A DNA stretch of 53,799 bases from WHSP01 sp964424945 (GCA_964424945.1 CAYRLB010000013.1:1-53799), one strand, 5' to 3'; shown: positions 1-8,515, counted from the first letter of the stretch. Notes: a model not told the origin generated them from the sequence alone. Numbers and translations are program-made.

Positions 1-1
1 T

Positions 2-93
2 GCGCGGCGCGGCGATTTCTAGCGATTGCTCCGCGTTACAAATGTGCTAAACCGTGCGGGGGTCCCCAGCGGAATCGCGGGGACCCTTTTTTT
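2..93 (+). promoter_or_regulatory. SAM-II-like riboswitch with intrinsic-terminator expression platform, upstream of metK
   Basis: The first 56 bases read like the SAM-II (metA-type) aptamer. P1 is CGCGG (8-12) paired with CCGCG (31-35). The loop holds CGATTT and TTGC (26-29), and the 3' strand carries the hallmark AAATGT-GCTAAA (40-51), so TTGC can pair with GCTA (46-49) as in the SAM-binding pseudoknot; bases 22-24 can extend it with 53-55. A strong terminator (60-93) follows at once. The 3' strand of P1 (29-35) is also complementary to 76-82 in the terminator's 3' arm, which would make an antiterminator. SAM binding would then favour termination ahead of SAM synthetase. Identification rests on recalled consensus motifs and hand folding; the left edge is truncated. 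Confidence 0.72.
60..93 (+). terminator. Intrinsic terminator in the metK leader
   Basis: GGGTCCCC (60-67) and GGGGACCC (79-86) form a perfect 8-bp stem with an 11-base loop, followed by seven T (87-93). It sits between the aptamer and metK, so it is read as the riboswitch expression platform rather than the end of an upstream gene. Confidence 0.85.
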
Positions 94-152
94 GTATGCG
101 TGATTGCGCCCGCCGGCCGCTGAGATCCAACCCGTCAATACAAGGGACTACC

Positions 153-1298
153 ATGAGCACTCTGGAGGGCTCGGTGAGCGCACCCGCCGGGACGACATAT
201 ACCTTCTCCTCCGAATCCGTCTCGGAAGGACATCCCGACAAGGTCTGCGACTACATCTCCGACTCGATCCTGGATGCCCATCTGCAGCAGGATCCCGCCA
301 GCCGTGTCGCGTGCGAAGCGCTGTGCAAGGATGACCATGTGATCCTTGCCGGGGAGATCACGTCGAAGGCCGTCGTCGATTTCGATGCAGTTGTCCGCAA
401 CGCGATCCGTGAGATCGGCTACGTCGATGAGGATCAGGTCTTTCGCGCGGATTCCGTGAAGATCCAGTCCTTCCTCAGCAGCCAGTCCCCTGAAATCGCT
501 CAGGGCGTAACGGCGGAGACCTCGCTGTCGAACGATCAGGGGGCGGGGGACCAGGGGATCATGTTCGGCTATGCGACGGACGAAACACCGGAACTGATGC
601 CCCTTCCGATACTCCTGGCCCACCGGCTGGCGTCATCGATCGCGGATCATCGGAGGAAGGGCACTGTGAAGTGGTTGCGCCCCGACGCGAAGACGCAGGT
701 GTCGGTCGTCTACAGTGAGAATCAGCCGGTTCAGGTGACGGACGTTCTGATCTCCACGCAGCATTCGGCGGAGGTGGAGCGCGAGGAGATCAGGAACTTC
801 CTCGCCACGACGATCATCCCGCAGGGGCTGGGCGGCTGGTACCACGATGACCTCAAGGTGCTGGTCAACCCAACCGGCAGCTTCGTTCATGGCGGACCGT
901 CGGCGGATGCCGGCGTCACCGGCCGGAAGATCATCGTCGACACGTACGGCGGCATGGGCCGGCATGGTGGCGGGGCCTTCAGCGGGAAGGATCCGTCGAA
1001 GGTCGATCGGAGCGGCGCCTACTTCACCCGCTACGTCGCACGGCAGGTCGTGAAGGAGAAGCTCGCGCGAAAGGCAGAGGTGCAGGTTGCCTACGCGATC
1101 GGCATGGCGCATCCGATTTCGGTCAAGGTCGATACCTTCGGAACGGGCGATGAACGGGCGGCGGCGGAGTTCGTTCGCTCCAACTTCGATTTCCGGCCGC
1201 GCGCGATCATCGAACGGCTCGACCTGCTGCGTCCGATCTACCGCGAGACGACGAACTACGGTCACTTCGGGAAGCCAACCCTTCCCTGGGAGGCGTAA
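153..1298 (+). CDS. metK: S-adenosylmethionine synthetase
   Basis: Makes S-adenosylmethionine from methionine and ATP in the cytosol. The 381-residue product has the family's usual length and opens with the FTSESVSEGHPDK-type segment (here FSSESVSEGHPDKVCDYISD). Later it has the GAGDQGIMFGYA loop and the glycine-rich GGMGRHGGGAFSGKDPSKVDRS block, which bind ATP, methionine and metals. The ATG at 153 is chosen because AGGGA lies five bases upstream and the product then starts just before the conserved region; an in-frame ATG at 54 lies inside the terminator hairpin. The gene stands alone, converges on thrC, and is probably controlled by the SAM-II-like leader, closing a feedback loop on its own product. 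Confidence 0.97.
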   Translation: MSTLEGSVSAPAGTTYTFSSESVSEGHPDKVCDYISDSILDAHLQQDPASRVACEALCKDDHVILAGEITSKAVVDFDAVVRNAIREIGYVDEDQVFRADSVKIQSFLSSQSPEIAQGVTAETSLSNDQGAGDQGIMFGYATDETPELMPLPILLAHRLASSIADHRRKGTVKWLRPDAKTQVSVVYSENQPVQVTDVLISTQHSAEVEREEIRNFLATTIIPQGLGGWYHDDLKVLVNPTGSFVHGGPSADAGVTGRKIIVDTYGGMGRHGGGAFSGKDPSKVDRSGAYFTRYVARQVVKEKLARKAEVQVAYAIGMAHPISVKVDTFGTGDERAAAEFVRSNFDFRPRAIIERLDLLRPIYRETTNYGHFGKPTLPWEA

Positions 1299-1346
1299 CC
1301 CTACGGCCCCGGCCGAAACCGGCGGCAACGCCATCCGGTGACGACG

Positions 1347-1383
1347 AAAAGGGGGCCGAATCGACTCGATTCGGCCCCCCTTC
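1347..1383. terminator. Bidirectional terminator between metK and thrC
   Basis: GGGGGCCGAATC (1351-1362) pairs with GATTCGGCCCCC (1368-1379). The hairpin is flanked by AAAA on the left and a T-containing tract on the right, so it can serve both convergent genes. Confidence 0.8.
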
Positions 1384-1438
1384 CTCTTCTGAACCCTTCG
1401 GTCCGCATTCCGGGGCGTCGCAGTCCCCGCCATCTTCC

Positions 1439-2713
1439 TCAGAGAAGTGCGTTCCGCAGCTCGTTGAGGCCGGGGTCGATCTCCTGGAAGGACTGCTCCC
1501 GGGCCAGGAGGGCGCTGAGCGCGGGCGGGATCTCAACCGTCCGGCCGACCAGCGGCTCGACGATCTTCTCGAACTTCGCCGGGTGCGCCGTGGAGACGAG
1601 AACCCAGTCTCCGGACTCGAGCTCTTCCCGCACCACGACCGCCGTGGCTGTGTGCGGATCCCAGATCTCGCCCCACGCTTCAGAACCGCGGCGGATCGCA
1701 TCCCGAACCTCATCGTCGGTAACGAGCCTGGCCTTCAGCGCCCCGCGCGCTCCTGCCTCACCCCCGAAGAGGTTCATCAGGCGCTCCATGTTGCTTGGAT
1801 TTCCGACATCCATCGCGTTCGGCAGCGTCGTAACCGTCGGTCGGGGCTGCCACGTACCCTCCGAGAGGAACTTCGTGACCGTCTCGTTCTCATTTGTGGC
1901 GAGAACGATCTCCCCGATCGGCAGACCGAGCTCCCGCGCCCAGAAGCAGGCGGTGGAGTTCCCCAGATTTCCGCTCGGAATGATGAACCCCGGACGACGC
2001 CCCGTCGCCCGCTCATACTGCAGCGACGCGGAAGCATAGTAGACCATCTGCGGCAGAAGGCGGCCGAGGCTGATGCTGTTCGCCGATGTCATGCGGCGCC
2101 GCGTTCGAATCCGCTCGTCCGCGAACGCCTCCTTTACGAGCCGCTGGCAGGCATCGAAATCGCCGCGGACCCGCAGCGCAGTGACGTTGCCGCCCCAGCA
2201 GGTGAGCTGGCGTTCCTGCCGCTCGGAAACCATCCCCTTGGGATAGAGGACGACCACCTCGAAGCCGGGCCGGCCCGCGAATGCCGCCGCAACCGCCCCG
2301 CCCGTGTCGCCCGACGTTGCGACTAGAACCGTGAGCGGCTTCTCAGTCGGAACCTCGATGCGCGAGAGCACCGCGGCGAGGAAGCGCGCCCCGAAATCCT
2401 TGAAGGCAGCGGTAGGGCCGTGGAACAGCTCGAGAACCGCGGTTTCATCACGCAGTGGACGAAGTGGCGCGGGAAAGTTGAATGCTTCCTCGCAGATCTC
2501 CCCGACCTGCGCCTCAAGCTTATCGCCGGCGAAGAAGGGCTGAAGAAGCTCGCGCGCGATCTCCGGAAGGGTCTCAGCCTCGCGAAGCCGCTCGAGGTCG
2601 ACGGCGGGAAACTGCTCGGGCACGTAAAGACCACCGTCGGGCGCGAGGCCCTGGACGATCGCGTCGGACAGGGAGCTGTCCGGGGCAAGACCTCGGGTGC
2701 TGATATAACGCAC
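1439..2713 (-). CDS. thrC: Threonine synthase
   Basis: PLP enzyme converting O-phosphohomoserine to threonine, the last step of the pathway. The 424-residue protein has the N-terminal signature YISTRG...GLAPDGGLYVP. The PLP-binding lysine sits in HGPTAAFKDFGARF (about K105), and the phosphate-binding ATSGDTGGAVAAAF loop follows. The start is a GTG with GAGGAG eight bases upstream; that Shine-Dalgarno overlaps the stop codon of thrB, so the two genes are probably translationally coupled. Last gene of the leftward thrA-thrB-thrC operon, ending at the bidirectional terminator. Confidence 0.96.
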   Translation of the reverse strand: MRYISTRGLAPDSSLSDAIVQGLAPDGGLYVPEQFPAVDLERLREAETLPEIARELLQPFFAGDKLEAQVGEICEEAFNFPAPLRPLRDETAVLELFHGPTAAFKDFGARFLAAVLSRIEVPTEKPLTVLVATSGDTGGAVAAAFAGRPGFEVVVLYPKGMVSERQERQLTCWGGNVTALRVRGDFDACQRLVKEAFADERIRTRRRMTSANSISLGRLLPQMVYYASASLQYERATGRRPGFIIPSGNLGNSTACFWARELGLPIGEIVLATNENETVTKFLSEGTWQPRPTVTTLPNAMDVGNPSNMERLMNLFGGEAGARGALKARLVTDDEVRDAIRRGSEAWGEIWDPHTATAVVVREELESGDWVLVSTAHPAKFEKIVEPLVGRTVEIPPALSALLAREQSFQEIDPGLNELRNALL

Positions 2714-2718
2714 TGCGA

Positions 2719-3663
2719 CTACTCCTCGCTTTCAATCCTCGTTCCGGGTGCATCAACGACCGATACCCAGCCGCGCGACTCTACGCCGGCCGCCGAGAAA
2801 GCCGCGACCATCCTCTCACGGATGCGCTCCCCGGCCACCGCCCCGTCGCACCATGCGAAGAGGCTCGGGCCCGAGCCCGAGAGCGAGCAGCCGAGCGCAC
2901 CAGCTTCGATCGCCGCACGCTGGACTTCCGCGAAACCGGTCACCAGCGGCGCCCGCGTCGGCTCGATGATGAGGTCCTCGAGCGAGCGACCTATCAGCTC
3001 CAGGTCGCCGGTGAAGCACCCTGCCAGCACCCCCGCGAGACGGCCCGACTGTGCGACGTGCCGGTCGAGACAGATCTTCTCGGGCAGTATCCGCCGTGCG
3101 TCCCGGGTATCCAGACGGAGCCGCGGGTGGACGACCACACAGTGGAGGGAGGGGGGCACCGGCACGCGGAGAACATCCATCGAGTCGCCGCCGAAGGCGA
3201 TGACCAACCCACCCAGAATACACGGGGCGAGGTTGTCAGGATGGAAGGAGTTCGTGGCGACCGATTCGCCGACCATTCCATACCGCAGAAGCTCGAACTC
3301 CGTCAGCCCGCCGGGGAGGAGGCGACTCGCGGCCACGATCGCGCCTGCCGCGGAGGCGGCCGATCCACCCATGCCCGACCCGAGCGGGATCCCCTTCTCG
3401 AGCGTCACCTCGAAGCCATGATCGAGGCCCCGGTCGGCCATCAGCTGCAGCAGCCCGGCGCCGGCGGTGTTGCTCGCCGCGTCCAGCGGGATCGTCGGGT
3501 CGTTCGCTCCCCCCAGGATCCGCACGGTCGGCTCATCGATCCGCCGCACGGTGACCCTGTCGCCCACGCTTACCATCGCATGGCCGAGAAGATCGAAACC
3601 GACGCCGACATTCCCGACCGTCGCAGGGGCGAAGGCGGTGGCAGAGACAGGCGTCACGCTCAA
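2719..3663 (-). CDS. thrB: Homoserine kinase
   Basis: GHMP-family kinase phosphorylating homoserine to O-phosphohomoserine. The 314-residue protein has the N-terminal APATVGNVGVGFD strand-loop and the ATP-binding PLGSGMGGSAASAAG motif near residues 92-106. The C-terminal GCSLSGSGPSLFAW glycine loop is typical of the superfamily. The apparent start is TTG, overlapping the thrA stop as TTGA with GGGG about eight bases upstream, so translation probably depends on coupling to thrA. A GTG two codons in is the alternative start. The middle gene of the threonine operon. Confidence 0.95.
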   Translation of the reverse strand: MSVTPVSATAFAPATVGNVGVGFDLLGHAMVSVGDRVTVRRIDEPTVRILGGANDPTIPLDAASNTAGAGLLQLMADRGLDHGFEVTLEKGIPLGSGMGGSAASAAGAIVAASRLLPGGLTEFELLRYGMVGESVATNSFHPDNLAPCILGGLVIAFGGDSMDVLRVPVPPSLHCVVVHPRLRLDTRDARRILPEKICLDRHVAQSGRLAGVLAGCFTGDLELIGRSLEDLIIEPTRAPLVTGFAEVQRAAIEAGALGCSLSGSGPSLFAWCDGAVAGERIRERMVAAFSAAGVESRGWVSVVDAPGTRIESEE

Positions 3664-6140
3664 AGATTCGCCCCGAGGGAAGTGGCGAGGCGAAGCAGAT
3701 CCGCGAAGACACCGCCGGCGGTCACCTCAGGGCCGGCACCCGGCCCCTGCACGACAAGCGGATTCGGCTGATAACGGCGCGATCGGAAGAGCACGATGTT
3801 GTCCGTCATCTCGATGCGTGCAAAGGGATGATCCGAGGCAAAGGTGCTCAACCGCGCACTCGCCCGGCCATTCTGATCAACGGATCCGACGTATCGGAGC
3901 ACCTCTCCCCTGTCCCGCGCCTCCTCGAACAGGGTGCGCATCGCTTCGTCGTGGTCCGGCAGGGCTGCGAGGAAATCGGGCACGCTCAGACTCTGCAACT
4001 CCTCGGGAACGAGCCCCTCGACCGTGACATCCTCCAGTTCGATCGGTACACCGATCTCCCGCCCCAGGATCACGACCTTCCGCGCCACATCCATACCCGA
4101 CAGATCGTCACGCGGATCGGGCTCGGTGAAGCCGCGGCTCTTCGCGTCAGCCACGATCTCCGAGAAGGGCACACTGCCATCGTAGATGTTGAACAGATAC
4201 GCAAGCGTACCCGAGAAAATCCCTTCGATCGAGTAAACCTCGTCGCCCGTCTGAACGAGATCCCGGACCGTCTGGATGATCGGGAGCCCCGCGCCGACGG
4301 TCGTCTCGTACAGGTAGCGAACCCCGATCTGACGACTCGTCCTGCGGAGGGTCTGGTAGTAGCTCAGCTCCCCGGTATTCGCCCGCTTGTTGGGCGTTAT
4401 CACGTGAATGCCGCGCTGCAGCCAGTCGGCATAGTGGGAGGCTACCGACTCGCTCGCCGTGCAGTCGATGATGACGGCGTGCGGAAGATGGTCGGCATCC
4501 ACATGCTTCGCGAACGCCTCCAGATCCGTCGGTCCTCCCCCCTCACCTGCCTCACCCTCGAGCAGCTCGCGCCACTTTCCGAGGTCGAGCTGACCGTCGG
4601 CGTACGCGGCGTTCCGGGAGGTTGCGATAGCCCGCACCCGCAGGTCCAGGTTGAACTCCTCCTTCAGCTGCGGCAACTGCTCGTTGAGCTGTTCCAGCAG
4701 CGCTCCCCCGACGATCCCGGTGCCGACCACGCCGATCGAGATGGTCTGCGGCGAAAGGTAGAAGCCGCCATGCACCGCGCGCAGTGCCCGGCTCGCGTCG
4801 GCATTGTCGATGACGACGGAGATGTTCCGCTCGGATGACCCCTGCGCGATCGCCCGGATGTTGACCCCGGCCTTGCCGAGCGACCCGAAGAACTTCGCTG
4901 CCACACCGGGATGGCCAGCCATACGGTCACCGACGACTGCGAGCACGCAGCAGTCGGGAACGAGCTCGACTGTCTGCACCTGCCCGTAGTGACGCTCGGC
5001 AAAGAAGGCCCGTTCGACCGCGTTCCGCGCCTTCTGGCCGAGATGCCCCGGCACCGCGAAGCATATCGAATGCTCCGAGCTGCCCTGGGAGATCATCATC
5101 ACCGAGACTTCAGCGTCGTGCAGCGCGCCGAAGAGCCGGTGCGCGGTGCCCGGCACCCCGATCATCCCCGTCCCTTCGACGTTGACCAGCGCCACCCCTT
5201 CGATCGTCGCGAAGCCCTTCACATCGAAGCGCGAATTCCCGCCCAGATGGATTCGGGTTCCGGGAAGCTCGGGCCGGAAGGTGTTCCGGATGAAGATGGG
5301 GATCGACTGCCGGACGGCCGGGGCCATCGTCCCCGGATGGATTACGCGGGCGCCGAAGTAGGCGAGCTCCATCGCCTCACTGTATGACAGTTCGTCGAGA
5401 AGCACCGCGTCCGGGACGAGCCGCGGGTTGGCGCTCATCACGCCATCCACATCGGTCCAGATGTGGATTTCCGAGGCGTCGAGAAGAGAGGCGAAGATCG
5501 AGGCGGTGAAGTCGCTGCCATTGCGGCCGAGCGTCGTCGCCAAGCCGTCCGGCGTCGACGCGATATAACCGGTGATGACGAGGATCTCCGGCGAGGGCTG
5601 ACCCTCGAACCGGGCCTCCAGGCGTGACCGGCTCGTCTCCCAGTCGATCTCGGGAGTCCCTGAGCTGTTGTCGGCAACCAGAACCTGGCGGGCGTCGAGC
5701 CAGCGGGCCGATCGTCCGGCGCTGACCAGGTGCGCGGCGAGGATCTGCGCCGACCAGATCTCGCCATACCCCGTGACGAGGTCCATCGCCCGCTCGGAGT
5801 GCGAGCGGAGCAGCCAGGTGGCGTGCAGCACATCCGCCAGATCGGTGAAGTCGCGCTCGAAACGCTCCAGCAACTCCTCGCCGACATCGGTGGGGACGAG
5901 CTCGAGAACCGCCGTCCGATGGCGCTCCCGAAGCTGGTTGAGCGTGTCGACGTAGCCCTTGTCACGCGCAGTCGCCATACGGACGGCGCTGACGAGCGAA
6001 TCCGTGACACCGCCCATCGCCGAGACGACCACTGCCTTGTGCGGCTCGGGTCTCTCGCCGAGGACTTCCGCCACGTGGCGGTAGCGTTCAGCGCTGAGAA
6101 CGCTCGTTCCCCCGAATTTGTGAACGATCCACGGATCCAC
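3660..6140 (-). CDS. thrA: Bifunctional aspartokinase / homoserine dehydrogenase
   Basis: Fused enzyme catalysing the first and third steps from aspartate to homoserine. Domains in order: aspartokinase with KFGGTSV near residues 8-14 and the GRNGSDFTASI loop; two ACT domains (about 310-366 and 396-450), the usual site of threonine feedback; and homoserine dehydrogenase from about 467, opening with the NAD(P)-binding GVVGTGIVGG and including a TPNKRANTGE segment. The start is put at GTG 6140 because AGGAG lies exactly seven bases upstream and the product then begins just before KFGGTSV. The in-frame ATG at 6167 lacks a well-placed ribosome site. Predicted 826 residues. It leads the operon and has a structured leader upstream. 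Confidence 0.95.
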   Translation of the reverse strand: MDPWIVHKFGGTSVLSAERYRHVAEVLGERPEPHKAVVVSAMGGVTDSLVSAVRMATARDKGYVDTLNQLRERHRTAVLELVPTDVGEELLERFERDFTDLADVLHATWLLRSHSERAMDLVTGYGEIWSAQILAAHLVSAGRSARWLDARQVLVADNSSGTPEIDWETSRSRLEARFEGQPSPEILVITGYIASTPDGLATTLGRNGSDFTASIFASLLDASEIHIWTDVDGVMSANPRLVPDAVLLDELSYSEAMELAYFGARVIHPGTMAPAVRQSIPIFIRNTFRPELPGTRIHLGGNSRFDVKGFATIEGVALVNVEGTGMIGVPGTAHRLFGALHDAEVSVMMISQGSSEHSICFAVPGHLGQKARNAVERAFFAERHYGQVQTVELVPDCCVLAVVGDRMAGHPGVAAKFFGSLGKAGVNIRAIAQGSSERNISVVIDNADASRALRAVHGGFYLSPQTISIGVVGTGIVGGALLEQLNEQLPQLKEEFNLDLRVRAIATSRNAAYADGQLDLGKWRELLEGEAGEGGGPTDLEAFAKHVDADHLPHAVIIDCTASESVASHYADWLQRGIHVITPNKRANTGELSYYQTLRRTSRQIGVRYLYETTVGAGLPIIQTVRDLVQTGDEVYSIEGIFSGTLAYLFNIYDGSVPFSEIVADAKSRGFTEPDPRDDLSGMDVARKVVILGREIGVPIELEDVTVEGLVPEELQSLSVPDFLAALPDHDEAMRTLFEEARDRGEVLRYVGSVDQNGRASARLSTFASDHPFARIEMTDNIVLFRSRRYQPNPLVVQGPGAGPEVTAGGVFADLLRLATSLGANL

Positions 6141-6181
6141 CTGCAGACTCCTGAAACTGGCGGTCATTCGATACGCGGGCG

Positions 6182-6282
6182 AAAAGCTCCTAAGGGCGCT
6201 TCGCCGGGGCGGATACGGCCGCCAATATGTTGGATTCGACGTGAGGACGCCAGCCGAAGCCCATCCGAATAGAGCTCTTAGG
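6182..6282 (-). promoter_or_regulatory. Possible structured RNA leader of the threonine operon
   Basis: On the minus strand, CCTAAG (6277-6282) can pair with CTTAGG (6189-6194), enclosing several smaller helices: ATTCG with CGAAT, and GGCGG with CCGCC. A competing register, AAGAGCTC with GAGCTTTT, shares the same bases, which suggests two alternative folds. A 24-codon reading frame (6264-6190) lies inside but has no run of threonine or isoleucine codons, so classical threonine attenuation is not supported. No known riboswitch class was recognised. Confidence 0.35.
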
Positions 6283-6364
6283 GGGCCAAAAGGTTGCCCC
6301 TCCCGGCATCGTCAGCCCGTCGGCGATGTCTCCAGCCACCGTCCATGTGCGCTAAGTGCTTGTC

Positions 6365-6380
6365 TGGCATATCAGTTGCA
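6365..6380 (+). promoter_or_regulatory. Sigma-54-like (-24/-12) promoter for the L,D-transpeptidase gene
   Basis: TGGCATATCAGTTGCA carries the essential GG and GC dinucleotides at the sigma-54 spacing (consensus TGGCAC-N5-TTGCA). A start about 12 bases downstream of the GC would give a leader of roughly 40 bases before the ATG at 6433. No activator site was identified. Confidence 0.45.
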
Positions 6381-6432
6381 CCCCGCAACACGTGATCTCA
6401 AACAATGATGCCGCGCTTCAAGAACCATCCAG

Positions 6433-7626
6433 ATGAACATCATGCGACACCAGGTACGGGGGCGGATCGTAAGGACGGCGGCCCTCGCTACTCTCATCGG
6501 AATGGCTCCTCTCGCGACCGCGGACGCTCAGGCCGACCGTATGGCCGTCAACGCACCCGCCAGCCGGATCATCCCCGATGCAGACGACCTCAATGCGCTG
6601 GAACGGGGAAGGTATGCGATTCTGATCGACCTCGACGAGAACATTCTCTACTTCAAGGAAGGCGATGTGACGCTCTGGTCGGCGCCGGTCGGGACCGGTA
6701 CCGGCATGCGCGTCATCACCGAGGACGATGAATGGGAGTTCTCCACCCCGACAGGCCGATTTCAGGTGCAGTACAAGGAGCGGGATCCGGTCTGGATCGC
6801 TCCGGACTGGTACTTCGTCGAAAACAACCGGCCGGTGCCCGCGATCAACGATCCTTCCCGGGTGATGAAGAACACGCTCGGTGTGGCGGCTGTCTACATT
6901 TCTCCACACCTCGCGATCCACGGGACAGATCGCCCTGAGCTCATCGGACAGCGGGTGTCACACGGCTGTATCAGACTCGAGAATCGCTACGCGCTTCGGC
7001 TCTATAACAATGTGCAGGTCGGCACGGAAGTGATCATCGTCGGCGGGGAGGATGTGACTGAATCCGCTCGAGTTGTGGACCTTCGTGAAGGATACGATCC
7101 GAGTCTCGCATCTCGCGGCCGTCAGGGCCCAGCGCCGGTCGACCAGAAGCTGGAAGGGTGGAAGAAGCTGCGCACGCCGGCCCTTCTTGCAGCGCTCGAT
7201 GAGCAGCTCGAGCAGCGGGTGGATTCGCGCTGGGACCAGGTCGCCACGCTGCTCATCGACCGCGCAGCGGACGCGGACGAAGAAGCACTTCTGGGTCTGC
7301 TGACGCGGGCCGGGAACCTTTCCTCGGAAAGGGTCCAGCGAGAGTGGGGCACGCTGCTGACGGAACTGTATCGGCGGGATACCATCGGTACTCTCGAGGG
7401 GATGGCGGATCTGACGCTTCGTGAGCGTCGGGCGGCGGCGGAGCTGCTTGTCTCCGCTTCTGTAGCGCTCTTCGGAGGCGATCTTAAGAGCCCCTCAACG
7501 CCCTGGCCGAGCATCCGGATCGCAACCACGCTCGAGTCCCGGCGGGCTCGATGGGGTGAGCAGGCGATTGTGACGGCCGAACGCGCCCATCGCGATCGGA
7601 TCTTCGAGGAGCTGGCGAGCCGCTGA
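6433..7626 (+). CDS. Exported L,D-transpeptidase (YkuD domain)
   Basis: Likely forms 3-3 cross-links in peptidoglycan or attaches proteins to it, acting in the periplasm. A basic N-terminus and hydrophobic stretch (about residues 12-33, ending ATADAQA) form a signal peptide. The YkuD domain spans about residues 60-210 and contains the catalytic motif with H163, H177 and C179 (HGTDRPELIG...SHGCIRLEN). The roughly 185 residues after it match no domain I recognise; they look helical and charged. No strong ribosome site precedes ATG 6433, and ATG 6442 is an alternative. Transcribed away from thrA, with a sigma-54-like promoter upstream and a shared hairpin before the convergent transglycosylase gene. 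Confidence 0.9.
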   Translation: MNIMRHQVRGRIVRTAALATLIGMAPLATADAQADRMAVNAPASRIIPDADDLNALERGRYAILIDLDENILYFKEGDVTLWSAPVGTGTGMRVITEDDEWEFSTPTGRFQVQYKERDPVWIAPDWYFVENNRPVPAINDPSRVMKNTLGVAAVYISPHLAIHGTDRPELIGQRVSHGCIRLENRYALRLYNNVQVGTEVIIVGGEDVTESARVVDLREGYDPSLASRGRQGPAPVDQKLEGWKKLRTPALLAALDEQLEQRVDSRWDQVATLLIDRAADADEEALLGLLTRAGNLSSERVQREWGTLLTELYRRDTIGTLEGMADLTLRERRAAAELLVSASVALFGGDLKSPSTPWPSIRIATTLESRRARWGEQAIVTAERAHRDRIFEELASR

Positions 7627-7662
7627 GGCGCCGGGACGCCCATCGAAGTGCGCCAGTGACAG

Positions 7663-7695
7663 GAGCGCCGTCGAAGAGGTCTTTCGACGGCGCTC
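7663..7695. terminator. Hairpin between convergent genes
   Basis: GAGCGCCGTCGAA (7663-7675) and TTCGACGGCGCTC (7683-7695) form a perfect 13-bp stem with a seven-base loop. There is no clear T-tract, but the position between two convergent genes supports a bidirectional terminator. Confidence 0.65.
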
Positions 7696-7723
7696 TCAAC
7701 AGCTTCCGGGTTCCGGTGCGACG

Positions 7724-8515
7724 CTACTCGTCCGAACCGATCGTCCCCTTGCCCAGATAGCGGGAAGTCGTCGAGCCCAGCACCTTCGAGGAATAGCCAT
7801 TCTCCGGGTCCCGGCCCGACTGCAGCGCCCGATCCACGGTACCCTCACCCCGGTTGTAGGCGAGCACACCGAGCCGCACATCCCCGTTATACCGTTCGAT
7901 CATCTCCCGCAGATAGCGGAAGCCTGTTCTGAGATTCGTGACAGGGTCCAGGATCTGGGCTTCCGTGCGGAGCGATCGATCAATCGAACGCGCGGTCGAC
8001 GGCATCAGTTGGGTAAGGCCGAGAGCGCCATTCGGGCCGCGGGCGTTCGAACGGAACACGCTTTCGACGCGAACGAGGCGGAAAGCCAGCTCCGGGTCGA
8101 CACCTTCAGCGAGCGCAGAGGCTACGATCTGCTCGGCGAGCTGCTGGGAGATGCCATACCGGCTCGCGTACTCAGAGGCGTCGGCTGCGACCGAAATCTC
8201 TGTGGCGAGTTCCGCCGCGGAGCGCAAGGTGACCTTCCGGACAACCTGCGCGAGATAGTGGGGACCGAAAAGAAGACGACCTTCGAAGAACCCGGGAGCT
8301 TTCGGGATGGTGTCGGCGAAGATGTGCGGGGCGAGCGGGAAGGCTCCCGGGCCGCCACGCACTGCGGCCACCTCGCCCGATATCATAATGGGGCGCGCAT
8401 CGGCCGTCCGGGCGGTGCTCCCCACGAAAGTGATCAATGTCAAAGCGCCGATCAGTCCGGCGAAAACCCGCCTTGAGCGGGCAAGCATCTTTATATGAAA
8501 GCGTTCCATCAGCAT
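7724..8515 (-). CDS. Lytic murein transglycosylase, Slt (soluble-type) domain
   Basis: Cleaves the glycan strand of peptidoglycan to 1,6-anhydromuropeptides in the periplasm. A signal peptide or anchor (FAGLIGALTLITFVGSTARTADA) is followed by about 100 residues of unassigned sequence and then the SLT domain. The catalytic glutamate is in RVESVFRSNARGPNGALGLTQLMPSTA (about E151 from this start), and the AYNRGEGTVDRAL motif follows. The domain and product are clear but the start is not: ATG 8515 is used, while ATG 8509, ATG 8488 (which gives the neatest signal peptide) and GTG 8560 are possible, and none has a strong ribosome site. Confidence 0.88.
   Translation of the reverse strand: MLMERFHIKMLARSRRVFAGLIGALTLITFVGSTARTADARPIMISGEVAAVRGGPGAFPLAPHIFADTIPKAPGFFEGRLLFGPHYLAQVVRKVTLRSAAELATEISVAADASEYASRYGISQQLAEQIVASALAEGVDPELAFRLVRVESVFRSNARGPNGALGLTQLMPSTARSIDRSLRTEAQILDPVTNLRTGFRYLREMIERYNGDVRLGVLAYNRGEGTVDRALQSGRDPENGYSSKVLGSTTSRYLGKGTIGSDE

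Noticed and set aside
633..1433. Long open frame on the minus strand opposite metK
   Set aside because: Antisense to a clear metK; composition is Arg/Asp-rich and no domain is seen. High GC opens such frames routinely.
6190..6264. Threonine attenuator leader peptide ahead of thrA
   Set aside because: The 24-codon frame has no threonine and only one isoleucine, and no classic terminator follows, so translation-coupled attenuation is not supported.
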